Below, piece by piece: positions 26,924-35,932 of a DNA stretch of 64,000 nucleotides. Each line of letters starts with the position of its first letter. The first letter of the stretch is position 1. The notes under the pieces were generated by a model, which saw only the letters and a program-made list of their open reading frames with translations, was not told the DNA's origin and searched no databases. The position numbers and the translations under genes are program-made. This DNA is from Pseudomonas sp. Seg1 (GTDB taxonomy: Bacteria; Pseudomonadota; Gammaproteobacteria; Pseudomonadales; Pseudomonadaceae). The stretch is taken from the NCBI RefSeq assembly GCF_018326005.1, contig NZ_AP021903.1, positions 6,561,536-6,625,535 on the forward strand. The letters run 5' to 3'.

Positions 26924-27907
26924 ATGACAGTTGAAGAAAACCGGAGCTCTATCTTCATCTCCTATGCCTGGGGAGCGGGATTCGAGAACAAGGAATGGGT
27001 ACGCCAACATATTGTCTCCTGTTTGAATTGGAGCCATGACGTATTCTGGGATCGAGACAACATCAGTTATGGAGAACTGCCAGACGTTGCTATCTCCAAA
27101 CAGCTCGCCAAGCGACCAATAACGGTTTTATGCCTCTGTGATCAGGATTACCTGCGCTCAGCAAAAAAAGAAGATTCAGGCTTGTCTCGCGAGCTGCAGA
27201 TGTTGGCTCACATTGTTGATCAACCAGGCGTGAGGGTTATCCCACTAATCCTTGAAGCAGATTGTGTTGAGGAGTTACCTGCCCCTTTGACCAAACGCAT
27301 TTACCTCGACCTACAGCCGTTATTGCAGCGGAATATTGACATCGGGGTGACGGTAGTTGGCCTAGCTGAAGGTTATAGCCAAGCAGCAGTGCAATCAGGT
27401 ATCAATGAGCAGATGGCCGGATTTGAGCTACGAGAGCGTGCCGAGAACTATTTGGGGCAGCGTCCCTTAACAATCTGGGGTAATGGACGCAATCACGAGG
27501 TCACAGTCTATTCGGAAGAAGCTGCCCCCTATCTACTAAAGCCTCCTCAGTGGATGTGGGAAAGCGATCGCTGGAACTATATGCTTAATGATGACGGCCC
27601 AACCTTTTGCCCAACAAAAGGAGTTTGGCATTGGGAATATTGCGCGATCTCTCTGGACATAAGGCCGTTGAGCACAGCGGTGGTATCGACATTCTTTCCG
27701 CAATTGATCAGCAAGGACGATCAGGGGTTACTTAACACAGCAGGGATGCTGCTGGCATCTAAGCTATTCAAAACCTTCAAGATTGATGAGGCATTCAGAT
27801 TCGTTGCTGAAGATCTAATTAACTTCCTGATCACTAATGACGATGGCTTTCAAGCCCTAAAGCGACTGCTGGATGCTGCAGATGCTCATGCCACTGTACC
27901 TGCCTAA
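26924..27907 (+). CDS. SEFIR/TIR-domain protein, putative immune effector or sensor
   Basis: A 327-residue protein. Residues ~8-135 are a SEFIR/TIR domain: SSIFISYAWG (first strand), EWVRQHIVSCL, DVFWDRDNISYGELP (BB-loop region), ITVLCLCDQDYLRSA, SGLSRELQML with a candidate catalytic Glu (E90), and VRVIPLIL. The last ~190 residues, rich in Trp and Tyr (PPQWMWESDRWNYML, KGVWHWEYC), are not recognised. Bacterial TIR domains commonly cleave NAD+ or make signalling derivatives during phage defence. AAGGCGA precedes the ATG. It follows the structured repeats and the winged-helix-like gene on the same strand. Whether it is active cannot be decided from sequence. Confidence 0.75.
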   Translation: MTVEENRSSIFISYAWGAGFENKEWVRQHIVSCLNWSHDVFWDRDNISYGELPDVAISKQLAKRPITVLCLCDQDYLRSAKKEDSGLSRELQMLAHIVDQPGVRVIPLILEADCVEELPAPLTKRIYLDLQPLLQRNIDIGVTVVGLAEGYSQAAVQSGINEQMAGFELRERAENYLGQRPLTIWGNGRNHEVTVYSEEAAPYLLKPPQWMWESDRWNYMLNDDGPTFCPTKGVWHWEYCAISLDIRPLSTAVVSTFFPQLISKDDQGLLNTAGMLLASKLFKTFKIDEAFRFVAEDLINFLITNDDGFQALKRLLDAADAHATVPA

Positions 27908-27978
27908 ATCCAATGGCGATCGGCGGCGGAGCCCCTAAAACTTCAGTCATTTTTTATAAAGGTCCTAATCTTGATTCA

Positions 27979-28197
27979 TTACGACTGCCGTAGTTGCGTA
28001 ATCGCATTGGTAATCGCTTTTGCATTGGCGTCCAATGTTTCCATCGCCACGACAGCGTTGACTGCAACGCTGCCTACGCCATTCTCCGAAAGCCATTTGG
28101 TGATTTCCTCAATCGCCGCACCCAGTGCGTGCTGATTGTGCAGAAGCAATGTCAGGGCATCTGCGGTGGCGATCCTGCAGTTAGCGTTATCAGGCAT
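27979..28197 (-). CDS. Small hypothetical protein (72 aa)
   Basis: A 72-residue protein (MPDNANCRIATADALTLLLH, ending AITNAITQLRQS). It is mostly helical with regular hydrophobic spacing and has no membrane span or signal. AAGGA lies about 8 bases before the ATG, which supports translation. It is convergent with the SEFIR/TIR gene and sits alone. No family is recognised. Small helical proteins of this kind are frequent cargo in Pseudomonas islands. Confidence 0.5.
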   Translation of the reverse strand: MPDNANCRIATADALTLLLHNQHALGAAIEEITKWLSENGVGSVAVNAVVAMETLDANAKAITNAITQLRQS

Positions 28198-28757
28198 GGA
28201 AATCGTCCTTGGAAGTCATTCAGGAAGCCTAGTTCATCTATTCACTGACTAGGATGGCAGATATTTCACGGGTGCTTAGAGGCCCCACCCGGTGCAATCG
28301 GCAAGTGCCAATGTAAAACGGTTGAAGGACGGGAAAATCGCGGTGAAGCTTTCGAAGCGCCGTTTTGATTGAAACACGCATCGAATGATGGCCAATGGCA
28401 TTGGGTGGGTTACTGGCGCAAACCGTTGTGCTATGACGCCACCTATAGAGATCTTCCCGTTCAGCAAGGTAGCGGGAGTGATCAAAGACAAGCTGTGTCA
28501 GAACAACTTTGGGTGTTTCCCTCACCCTCGCCTGCTTATTTGAGACTAAAAAATACGGTCGATGTGTTAGTGGGGGCCCGCCGTAGGCTACGCACCGATT
28601 TGGACATCATACTGATCTCTAAGCTGAATGCAGCAGATTCTGTTTGTACACAGGGCTGAGCAATTTCCCCCATACGCGTCACTGGATTGATCCTAGCTTC
28701 AGATGAGGGAAACTCTGTGAAAGCGATCAATAAATGATCGAGCGGCGAGATATGTTA
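28198..28757. other. 560-bp stretch without a supported gene
   Basis: Short overlapping frames exist on both strands (for example 28238-28525 on the minus strand from a GTG, and 28369-28659 on the plus). None has a convincing ribosome-binding site or recognisable content. No repeat or strong hairpin is seen. It separates the SIR2/helicase operon's end from the 72-residue gene. Confidence 0.35.
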
Positions 28758-29186
28758 TTAAGCCGCGAGCTTTAGTTGCGGGAAATTCTTCGCGAAATCT
28801 ACTGGGATAGTTGAGAGGATTTCTTGGACCTGATACTTGGGCAGCTTCCCGTTCAGAGACGCCTCAAGCTTCGTTACACGATCATGGATCGCTACGGCAC
28901 GATCCCACTGAACGCAGAATTTCTTCGCTGCAACCTTCTGTTCAACGAGGACGAGGTAACGACGCTGATCGTAGGTATACCTCATAGTCACCTTGCTTGC
29001 GCAGCCGTCATCGTCTGTTTCCAGAAAGGTGATTTCGAAGACGATACCGCTCTGAGTTTTTCGAGAAGCGGATTCAACGTAGTCGTCTTCAAAGATATTG
29101 TCGACGAGCTCGCTAGGCTGAACACCACGAGTTACGTGGAGAGTCGTGAGCTCGTCAACAAGCAATTTGATGGATTCAAGACTCAT
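28758..29186 (-). CDS. Hypothetical partner of the helicase (142 aa)
   Basis: A 142-residue protein starting MSLESIKLLVDELTTLHVTR. The centre is a beta-rich block (GIVFEITFLETDDDG, then KVTMRYTYDQRRYLVLVEQK) flanked by helices, with a C-terminal helix ending in FAKNFPQLKLAA. It overlaps the helicase gene by 4 nt, implying coupled translation and probably stoichiometric function with it. No known domain is recognised. It could be a helicase subunit, an inhibitor or a recognition factor. Confidence 0.6.
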   Translation of the reverse strand: MSLESIKLLVDELTTLHVTRGVQPSELVDNIFEDDYVESASRKTQSGIVFEITFLETDDDGCASKVTMRYTYDQRRYLVLVEQKVAAKKFCVQWDRAVAIHDRVTKLEASLNGKLPKYQVQEILSTIPVDFAKNFPQLKLAA

Positions 29187-31039
29187 TTCAGCATACCTCT
29201 AAGTTCTACCATGATCACCTCCACGTGCTCGATTGACTTGGAGAGTGAGCTGTTGTCGCGTTCAGCAACCTTCCCGAATTTCTTCGCGAGCTTTGCGTTG
29301 ATAAAGCTCACCAGTATACCGTCATTAGGCATATTCACCTTGGCTACGGGCAGAAGGTTCCTGAATTTCGGATAAAGGGTCGAAGCTTTTTCGTCGATAC
29401 CTAAGTCGCTGAGCAATGTAGCGACCTCATCCTGAGCTTTTTTGGTCAGTATTTCGCGGAGCTGTCTACGAGCAATCTCTGGCCTTTTGGCAACCAGATT
29501 CGGATCGATGATCTGGGCAGCTTTCTTCGTTTCAGCGCTGATGAAGACATTCTTCAATTGTGCCAATACGTCATCATCGTAGCCCTCAATGCCGGGCAGC
29601 GCTTGGACTTTTTGGGTCGCGATAGAGTCAATCTCGGCTCTCTTTGCGGAAAAGATCTTGTTGAAGTCGAGGTCTTCCAGGTATGAGTCCTGGTCACTCA
29701 CGAAAGCTGAGGATGAGGAAACACCCGCCAATGCCTGTTCCTTCCTGACGTATTCCTCGTCAGTTATTGCGTATTCTTTTGTGCGTTGATGCTTAGCCCG
29801 ATCGACTTCTTTCTGAAATGCGCTCCACATTGCGTCAAGGCCGCTTTCTTCGTGATAAATCACCACGGCATTGTTATCAATCTCGAAAGCGGTAATTTCT
29901 TCTTCCGGGATTGCCCGCAAAACACGACCTACGATTTGGGCGAAGGCGTTGATGCTGCGGTAGGGACGAAACAAAGCGAGCACCGTTAAGTACCGGTGAT
30001 CGTAGCCTTCCATCAGCATGTTCACAGAGATGACTACATCGCATTGATGGTTGTCGATCACCCTGAACGCTGACTCGATATCACCTTGTTCCATGTCACT
30101 GTGAACAATGGCAGTGGTAAGGTTCTTAGACTGATACCAAGTTCGAAGATCCTCAGCATGTGTGATGCTGCAGCCAACTGCGAGAATCTTGTGAGGGACT
30201 TTTGGAGAGGCCTTTCTCAGTTCGTTAAGGTTATTAATGCTTTGATCGATGACGTCTAGCGAGCACTCTTTAGATAGGGCGACACTTCGCTCGACCCACT
30301 CACGATCTCTGAAGGCCAATACCTGGTCCTTGGAGAATCGAACCCCAGGCTCTTCTGCGAGCGTGAAGTAGAGCTCGTGGGCGTTCACGGTCTCTTTCCG
30401 AAGCCATTTCACATACCGATCTCTCATTACTTCTGAGAGCGGCGTTTCATGGATAAGCTTCCCTGGCACTTCCTGCTTGTCACCGCGGAACGGGGTTCCC
30501 GTGACAAAAAGTTTCTTCGCCTTGGAGAAGTGATTCAGTGTCTTCTGCCACGTTTCTGCAGGCGCGTGGTGAGCTTCATCGATGATGATTAGGTCAAAGA
30601 AATCGCTCGGCACGCGGTTAGTGAGGGCCGTGCTGCGATCACTATGGATTTGTTGGATGTTGGAGTACACGAAATGACTTTGCACGAGACTTGTCATTAG
30701 CGTTTCAGAGTTATATTCACAGGTGATGGGCAAGTCATCTGCGCTAAAAATGACATCAAAATTGATCCAGAAATTGTCCTCAAGCGCCTCTTGGGTCTTC
30801 CGGATACTTTGCTTCGTCACAAGCCCAGGGGTAATGATCAGAACCCGCCCGTTTGCCAAGCCGAACGGCACGATGGAAATCAAACCAGTCTTGCCCGTTC
30901 CCGTAGGTAAAACGATTAAGGCGTCTACCTCGGGAGAGGTGCCAAAGTGCTCCTGCGCTTTTATGTACGCCTCAATTTGAGGCGTACGGAGTTTGTTGTT
31001 ACCTAGGATGTTCGCGGCCGTTTCAGTGAAATAATTCAT
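29183..31039 (-). CDS. DEAD/DEAH-box superfamily 2 helicase
   Basis: A 618-residue SF2 helicase. Motif I LPTGTGKT (K50), motif II DEAH at 154-157 (LIIIDEAHHAPAE), motif III VTGTPFRG, motif IV-like AVGCSITHAED, motif V VVISVNMLMEGYD and motif VI QIVGRVLRA are all present. The ~190-residue C-terminal extension is helical and unrecognised. The layout is like helicases of restriction and defence loci rather than RecQ or RNA helicases. It lies between a SIR2-like gene (283 bp upstream) and a 142-residue gene it overlaps by 4 nt. An ATP-dependent nucleic-acid translocase acting as phage sensor is the likeliest role. Confidence 0.82.
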   Translation of the reverse strand: MNYFTETAANILGNNKLRTPQIEAYIKAQEHFGTSPEVDALIVLPTGTGKTGLISIVPFGLANGRVLIITPGLVTKQSIRKTQEALEDNFWINFDVIFSADDLPITCEYNSETLMTSLVQSHFVYSNIQQIHSDRSTALTNRVPSDFFDLIIIDEAHHAPAETWQKTLNHFSKAKKLFVTGTPFRGDKQEVPGKLIHETPLSEVMRDRYVKWLRKETVNAHELYFTLAEEPGVRFSKDQVLAFRDREWVERSVALSKECSLDVIDQSINNLNELRKASPKVPHKILAVGCSITHAEDLRTWYQSKNLTTAIVHSDMEQGDIESAFRVIDNHQCDVVISVNMLMEGYDHRYLTVLALFRPYRSINAFAQIVGRVLRAIPEEEITAFEIDNNAVVIYHEESGLDAMWSAFQKEVDRAKHQRTKEYAITDEEYVRKEQALAGVSSSSAFVSDQDSYLEDLDFNKIFSAKRAEIDSIATQKVQALPGIEGYDDDVLAQLKNVFISAETKKAAQIIDPNLVAKRPEIARRQLREILTKKAQDEVATLLSDLGIDEKASTLYPKFRNLLPVAKVNMPNDGILVSFINAKLAKKFGKVAERDNSSLSKSIEHVEVIMVELRGMLK

Positions 31040-31322
31040 AAGGAGCTCTTAAGTCCAAATTGATCGCGCGCACCATCATGCTCGCTCGAATAAATAGCGT
31101 GCAGAGTCTGGGTAAAACGAAAAGGGGCGTAGGGTCGCGATGGGGCTAGGGATCGCATTGAAATATCCATATTTCGGCTTTGACTTGCAGGCAACGTCCG
31201 CTAATGGACGTGACAGGCTACTTTTTAATATAGCAGCATAATGATATCGCGCCGCATTTCCAAAATCTCGAATAAATTTAAGGCCAACCTGCCGCACTGC
31301 GCCAGGTTTAGAGGTGCCCTAC
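31040..31322. promoter_or_regulatory. Intergenic region between SIR2-like and helicase genes
   Basis: 283 bp, long enough to hold a separate promoter for the helicase gene. A 6-bp inverted repeat ACGTCC/GGACGT around GCTAAT lies at 31194-31211. No gene is supported. Confidence 0.35.
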
Positions 31323-32708
31323 CTAAAGTCGGTGCCCCTTCAATTCAGCCTCCCGTATCACTTCTGGAGCGTATTCCTCACCTAATCTCACTTTTTCCAG
31401 CAGCTCCATTAGCGCATCCGAGTATCGATGTGACTGCACCTCAGCGCCGTTCATAATCGCGCAGTGATACTTGTTGTCGAAGCTTTTGATGTCGACACCG
31501 GTCGTTTCAGCGATCGTTGTGATAAGCCGGTCGCACGCATGCCAGTATTTGTAACCCATTGCCTGGCCTGCGGTCGTAAGTGTGTACGGAAAATTTAGAT
31601 TGAATGCCAGTCCGTCGGCACCATCTGCAATGCCGTAAAGCTTGGCCAACTCTCCATCGGCCTCAGTTACATTCGCAAGAACCCCGTAATCCACCTGGAT
31701 AGGGTTCCTAGGAATATCGGTTCTCACGAGCTGGTAGGTACGTGCTAGCAACGCCCTCAATAGCCGAGGGTTCACGTTCTGCAGCGCTTCGTTAGCGCTG
31801 AATGCCGAGTAGACCCAGCTAAAATCCTTGGCAACGATACTTTTGATTATCACGCTACGGTGATCGGATACGGGTATGAGGCGCTCGCGACGCGGATACT
31901 CTTCCGACATATCCCGGTCGTCCCATTCCAGAATGTAGATATTAGGGATTAGCTTGCCTTCCTCGGAAAGGATTTCGTCGATGTCGGCGAGAATAATTTT
32001 GATATTCGGATCTTCGGCTCGGTAACCTATGAACACTAGTGGGTGCTCAGCGAAGAACGCTAGAAGCTTTGCGGACAGGTATTTCTTACGCTTCACAAAC
32101 TCCTCGTAGTCTGCCCGGGTGAGCACAATGCTTTCGGGTTGAGAGGCACATCCATGAATCTTGAAAATCTCACCAATACTCGAATGATTGGCATAGAGAA
32201 TCCTCTGGCCAATGATGGGCTCGTATTCAGGGAAAAATCGCTCGAGAAGCTGGTCGTAGTTAGTGGTAATCACAGAATGCGGGCGAATTTTCTTTAGCAG
32301 TTCAATCTCTTCAGCGAGCTCGTGATCGCCGTTGGCAAGCAGTTGCGTGAAAATCTGTGAGACTGTGTGCTTGATGTAGATCTGTGGAGAGCTAGTTTCG
32401 TCGTAGAGTTCTTTTGGAAACTGATCTTCACCCGCTCCCCAAGCCCAATCGTTGTATTTTTCAGAGAATTGCGTACCGATATCTACAAAGTCAGGATAAC
32501 GTTGCTTGTAGTAAGCAAACTGTCGGATCTCAGGACACCGACCAGCAAGATCCTTGAGCAGCTCCTCCCAGTTGGGGCCAGCCAGATACCGTTTCGTAAA
32601 ACCCGACCCTACGAACAATATGGGCTGGCAAGCCATGTCGCCAATACAGGTCTTAATATCTTCTGTTACGTCATCTACATACTTTTCATAATTCCTAGCC
32701 ATTTTCAT
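31323..32708 (-). CDS. SIR2-like (NAD-binding) domain protein, putative abortive effector
   Basis: A 461-residue protein from ATG 32708 (MKMARNYEKY); the frame is open from 32747. The N-terminal half has the SIR2 nucleotide-binding signatures: LFVGSGFT at about 31-38, VITTNYDQLLE with the catalytic-type Asn (N150), IFKIHGC with His H185, and LVFIGYRAEDPNI near 226-236. This is the SIR2_2 type found in bacterial defence proteins (Thoeris ThsA, DSR, prokaryotic-Argonaute-associated), many of which hydrolyse NAD+ upon phage infection. The last ~200 residues are unrecognised and may sense the trigger. It heads a codirectional set with the DEAH helicase and the 142-residue protein, downstream of the tns genes. 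Confidence 0.8.
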   Translation of the reverse strand: MKMARNYEKYVDDVTEDIKTCIGDMACQPILFVGSGFTKRYLAGPNWEELLKDLAGRCPEIRQFAYYKQRYPDFVDIGTQFSEKYNDWAWGAGEDQFPKELYDETSSPQIYIKHTVSQIFTQLLANGDHELAEEIELLKKIRPHSVITTNYDQLLERFFPEYEPIIGQRILYANHSSIGEIFKIHGCASQPESIVLTRADYEEFVKRKKYLSAKLLAFFAEHPLVFIGYRAEDPNIKIILADIDEILSEEGKLIPNIYILEWDDRDMSEEYPRRERLIPVSDHRSVIIKSIVAKDFSWVYSAFSANEALQNVNPRLLRALLARTYQLVRTDIPRNPIQVDYGVLANVTEADGELAKLYGIADGADGLAFNLNFPYTLTTAGQAMGYKYWHACDRLITTIAETTGVDIKSFDNKYHCAIMNGAEVQSHRYSDALMELLEKVRLGEEYAPEVIREAELKGHRL

Positions 32709-32997
32709 CCGCACTCTCAATAGTGATGGCAAAGAGTGATATGGCATTTTTCCCGATAACTTTCAATCGGCACCACCAAAATATTTAAGACATTTTTTTG
32801 GCGGCGCAATTTTGGCACTTCTAAGCGAAAAATTCTCTCAGCTTATGAAAGACTGTCTAAGATAACCGCCCTTTCATGATTGCAGCGGAACCTTTAGTAC
32901 GCTCGCAAAATATGCAACCAGTAAGTATTTTACTGAGATCCATTCTCCCACCGCCTAACGACTGAAACAATCAAAAAACTCAATGACCTTTGAAATG
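32709..32997. promoter_or_regulatory. Intergenic region between tnsD and the first cargo gene
   Basis: AT-rich 289 bp between tnsD and the SIR2-like gene, both on the minus strand. It probably contains the promoter of the SIR2-like gene and marks the join between transposition genes and cargo. No repeat or gene is seen. Confidence 0.4.
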
Positions 32998-34470
32998 CTA
33001 CCGGGCTAGAAACAATCTATCTAACTCTGATTGAGACACTAGCCTAATACGTATTCCGGCAAAGCGCATTATGACACTCGCCGCAGATTGCCCGGATATC
33101 GAGAAATTTGTTATCGCCCAATGCAATTTACGGATTTGAAAATCGTGTTCTGTTTCGAGAAGCTCGCCCAATATCCGAGAACTTTCTGTAAACATTGAAA
33201 AATCCCGTAAAAATCTATACTTTAACGAAACTCTTCTCAGTAACGCAGATTTTGTTATTTTAGTTGGTTTTCCCTTAATATTAAAAATTTTATCCCGCGC
33301 ACCTAAAAGTTCTTTCGCCAACCGAGCATCTTGAACCGACCATTTAATAGAGCTGTCTCTAATCCTAATAAATGTATTTTTTTTCACATATTTATTTAGC
33401 CATTCACGATCATGACGATGCAACCAATAATACCCAGACTTATCGTGACATTTTTTACTGATATCCCGTTTAAATTCCCGGCGACGTGCGACTACCATTT
33501 TCTTATCTGGTCTATACACATGCGTTACGGCTGAAACAGCTTTGGGTGAATAATAAAAAGCTCGACATTGAAAGGCACTCAGATCACTTACACTAGATCC
33601 AAGTAACCAGCTGAGAAAATAATATCTAAATGGCTGAATGGTCCACCTATTACGACGAAGCAAACACATTATCCATTCAAAACCTTTGGTGACCGACTGA
33701 TACTCAACTTCTTTTGTGGAAAAATCGAGTCTGGGCTCCAAGAATTTTCTTATCGCGAGTTCTCTTAGTCGGCCTCGATGGACCATGCCCATTTCAGTAA
33801 GACGCCACCGGAGGAACTCACCATCCACTAGATCACATGCTTGTTGTGGATTTTGCAGCCCCCAGAACTGCATTTTTGCCACAGCAAATGCGGCGTCCAA
33901 AGATGGCGTTCTCAAGACAGGCTCACTGGCAAACTCACCAGGGAGGAACATAGAACGCCAATCTGCGCCTTCAGGGAAGCTCATACCTAGAAGTACATTG
34001 CCATGAGTTGGACAGATGCAAACTCCTGCAGCCATGTGAATACGATGCCAATAGGGCATACCGAAAACATTAGAATCATGGTGCATACACGCTTCACAGT
34101 AACGGAATGATGCATGCTTTAGCAGTCCAGAGGCCGTCATCCCTAGGCTCATCTTCAGCCCTGTGCCATTTGTACCTTGCATACACAGGATTGCTGACTC
34201 GTACACTTGTTCGCTAAGAAATGGCCTATATAGCGGCAACAACGTACGAGTTTCGATAAGCTCGCGAACTGAATATTGCCCCTCCAATCGCTGCGATAAG
34301 GCCCCTAGACAGCAGGGAAGCACCGATCCGCAGGTTCTTGAGTAGGTACCGAACAACTCTTGGCTGGTTTGTCGATAGCTCTTATTGGAGACCAATCGAT
34401 GATAGCGAACCGCTAGGCTATACAGAGACTCATCAGGAAACGGTTCTGGGAACAAGAACAGACGATCCAT
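32998..34470 (-). CDS. tnsD: TnsD-type TniQ target-selection protein
   Basis: A 490-residue TniQ-family protein, close to Tn7 TnsD in length (508). The N terminus has the TniQ opening FPEPFPDESLYSLAVRYHR. A zinc-binding set follows: YCEAC (C125, C128), WHRIHMAAGVCICPTHG (C153, H156). The long C-terminal region should provide sequence-specific DNA recognition. TnsD binds the 3' end of glmS and directs insertion to attTn7; the element's position 21-25 nt past glmS fits this. It is the fourth gene of the tns operon, 25 bp after tnsC. Confidence 0.9.
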   Translation of the reverse strand: MDRLFLFPEPFPDESLYSLAVRYHRLVSNKSYRQTSQELFGTYSRTCGSVLPCCLGALSQRLEGQYSVRELIETRTLLPLYRPFLSEQVYESAILCMQGTNGTGLKMSLGMTASGLLKHASFRYCEACMHHDSNVFGMPYWHRIHMAAGVCICPTHGNVLLGMSFPEGADWRSMFLPGEFASEPVLRTPSLDAAFAVAKMQFWGLQNPQQACDLVDGEFLRWRLTEMGMVHRGRLRELAIRKFLEPRLDFSTKEVEYQSVTKGFEWIMCLLRRNRWTIQPFRYYFLSWLLGSSVSDLSAFQCRAFYYSPKAVSAVTHVYRPDKKMVVARRREFKRDISKKCHDKSGYYWLHRHDREWLNKYVKKNTFIRIRDSSIKWSVQDARLAKELLGARDKIFNIKGKPTKITKSALLRRVSLKYRFLRDFSMFTESSRILGELLETEHDFQIRKLHWAITNFSISGQSAASVIMRFAGIRIRLVSQSELDRLFLAR

Positions 34471-34495
34471 CCATACGCCCTCCCGTTAGGGATAC

Positions 34496-35932
34496 TCACC
34501 AGACTGGTTCCTCATCGATCCAGCCACGCTTCAAAAGCTCTGCTTGGACATCCTCGTTCTGATCCAAATGAACGTTCTTGAGATCGCCAGTGACCACTCG
34601 AGCTACTGGTTTGCCGGCTGGTTTTCTTGCCTGGGTTTCAGGGGGGTCGGGCATGCCTCGTAAAATCAACGCAAGATCCGCACGCTTAGCTCGCCGAGCC
34701 AAGTCATGATTAAGCATCTGCGCAATCTGATCCTTCGTAGGCATCATATCCTCGAAGTCTGCGATCTGGAGTGGATCACCACTGCGCAGTGCCTCGATCG
34801 GTTTATGAAGCATCCTCATCTGATTATCGTAGACGTGCTGCAATACCTGCGAAGTGATGACCTCAAGCTCCTCCGATATCATGTGACGCTGTGCAAGCAT
34901 CAACAGCTTAACGAGAAAGTCTGTGTTGCCCTGAGTGAGTTCATATATTTTCCACTGGAGTTTGTCGTCCAAGGGCGTTGCAGACCCAGTCCAATCATAT
35001 TCCCACAGGCGACTGACAAGATGTTCCCAGAACGGATCATCCTCGCTAAACCGATCAAAGGTGATCTCACCCATTCCGACAGCTCGCCTGGCATTTCGCA
35101 GCACACCGGAAAAGAGAGGCAGCATTGCGTTCGTACCAACATACACCAGTGGAATACCTGCATCATTAGAAAGCGTCACGAAGAAATTAAGCAGTTTTTC
35201 CCTGTCAGCCCCTCCACGCGAGGAATTCAGATGCTGCATCTCATCAATGATCAAAGCCCCAATGAAATAGGCTTTGCACAGTTGGCTTATGTGCTGGAGC
35301 ATCACGCTTACGCTGATTCGACTCACACTTAACGATGAATACTTTTCAATGCCCAGGGCATTGTCTAGGGATGCGAAGAAGGCGGCGCAAAAACCGCGCA
35401 ATGACCCATCATGGGGACACTCTATCTTCAGCCAAACCACCTGAGTCTGAATAAACACCTTCTGCCCGTACTTTTTATGACTCAGAACCTGCGGATAGAG
35501 CCTGGTTATCGCGTCTAGGGCTGTCGTCTTACCCATTCCGCTCAGACCTATCAGCGTCATGATGTTTGCAGAAGACTTGAACCCCCCACGGCGCATGTCG
35601 TTTGAGGAAGGCTGACGATACCTGACCGTTTCCGCACTGAACGGGTTTCGCGCGGTGTATCCATAACGGATCAGTTGGCTAAAGCAATCCTCGAGCTCAA
35701 GATGAATATCGAGCGGGATCACTACGTCCTTCAACCTATTTACACCGTGCCCGCGGAGTTTTGGACTAAGTTCAAGCTCCGCGGCAGTTGGCTTGGGTGG
35801 CAGATTACCTATGCTTCGGACCACATCGATATCGGTAAGAATTGTCGGAAGGCACTCAATCAATGGATTGCCATCGTACTGCTGCATCTCGGTCTTTACG
35901 TAGACGGCCTTAGCAAAAGATGGGGTGTTCAT
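34496..35932 (-). CDS. tnsC: Transposition regulator ATPase TnsC
   Basis: A 478-residue AAA+ ATPase. Walker A is GLSGMGKTT (K135) and Walker B is ALIIDEMQHL (D230, E231); a sensor-type YVGTNAM follows. TnsC bridges the target selector (TnsD) and the transposase (TnsAB) and controls target immunity. The start overlaps the tnsB stop by 4 nt (ATGA). The size is somewhat below Tn7 TnsC (555 residues), mostly at the C terminus, which in Tn7 contacts TnsA. Confidence 0.92.
   Translation of the reverse strand: MNTPSFAKAVYVKTEMQQYDGNPLIECLPTILTDIDVVRSIGNLPPKPTAAELELSPKLRGHGVNRLKDVVIPLDIHLELEDCFSQLIRYGYTARNPFSAETVRYRQPSSNDMRRGGFKSSANIMTLIGLSGMGKTTALDAITRLYPQVLSHKKYGQKVFIQTQVVWLKIECPHDGSLRGFCAAFFASLDNALGIEKYSSLSVSRISVSVMLQHISQLCKAYFIGALIIDEMQHLNSSRGGADREKLLNFFVTLSNDAGIPLVYVGTNAMLPLFSGVLRNARRAVGMGEITFDRFSEDDPFWEHLVSRLWEYDWTGSATPLDDKLQWKIYELTQGNTDFLVKLLMLAQRHMISEELEVITSQVLQHVYDNQMRMLHKPIEALRSGDPLQIADFEDMMPTKDQIAQMLNHDLARRAKRADLALILRGMPDPPETQARKPAGKPVARVVTGDLKNVHLDQNEDVQAELLKRGWIDEEPVW

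Noticed and set aside
26703..26927. 74-codon frame overlapping the SEFIR/TIR start by 4 nt
   Set aside because: It starts inside RNA copy 2 without a ribosome-binding site and runs through the hairpin; the overlap is probably chance.
28238..28659. Short frames on both strands in the gap after the 142-aa gene
   Set aside because: Mutually overlapping, weak starts and no family resemblance.
31076..31297. 73-codon minus-strand frame between SIR2-like and helicase genes
   Set aside because: No ribosome-binding site or recognisable composition; it would occupy the likely helicase promoter.
26924..32708. Classical Thoeris system (TIR + SIR2)
   Set aside because: The genes are on opposite strands and separated by other genes, and each has closer partners of its own.
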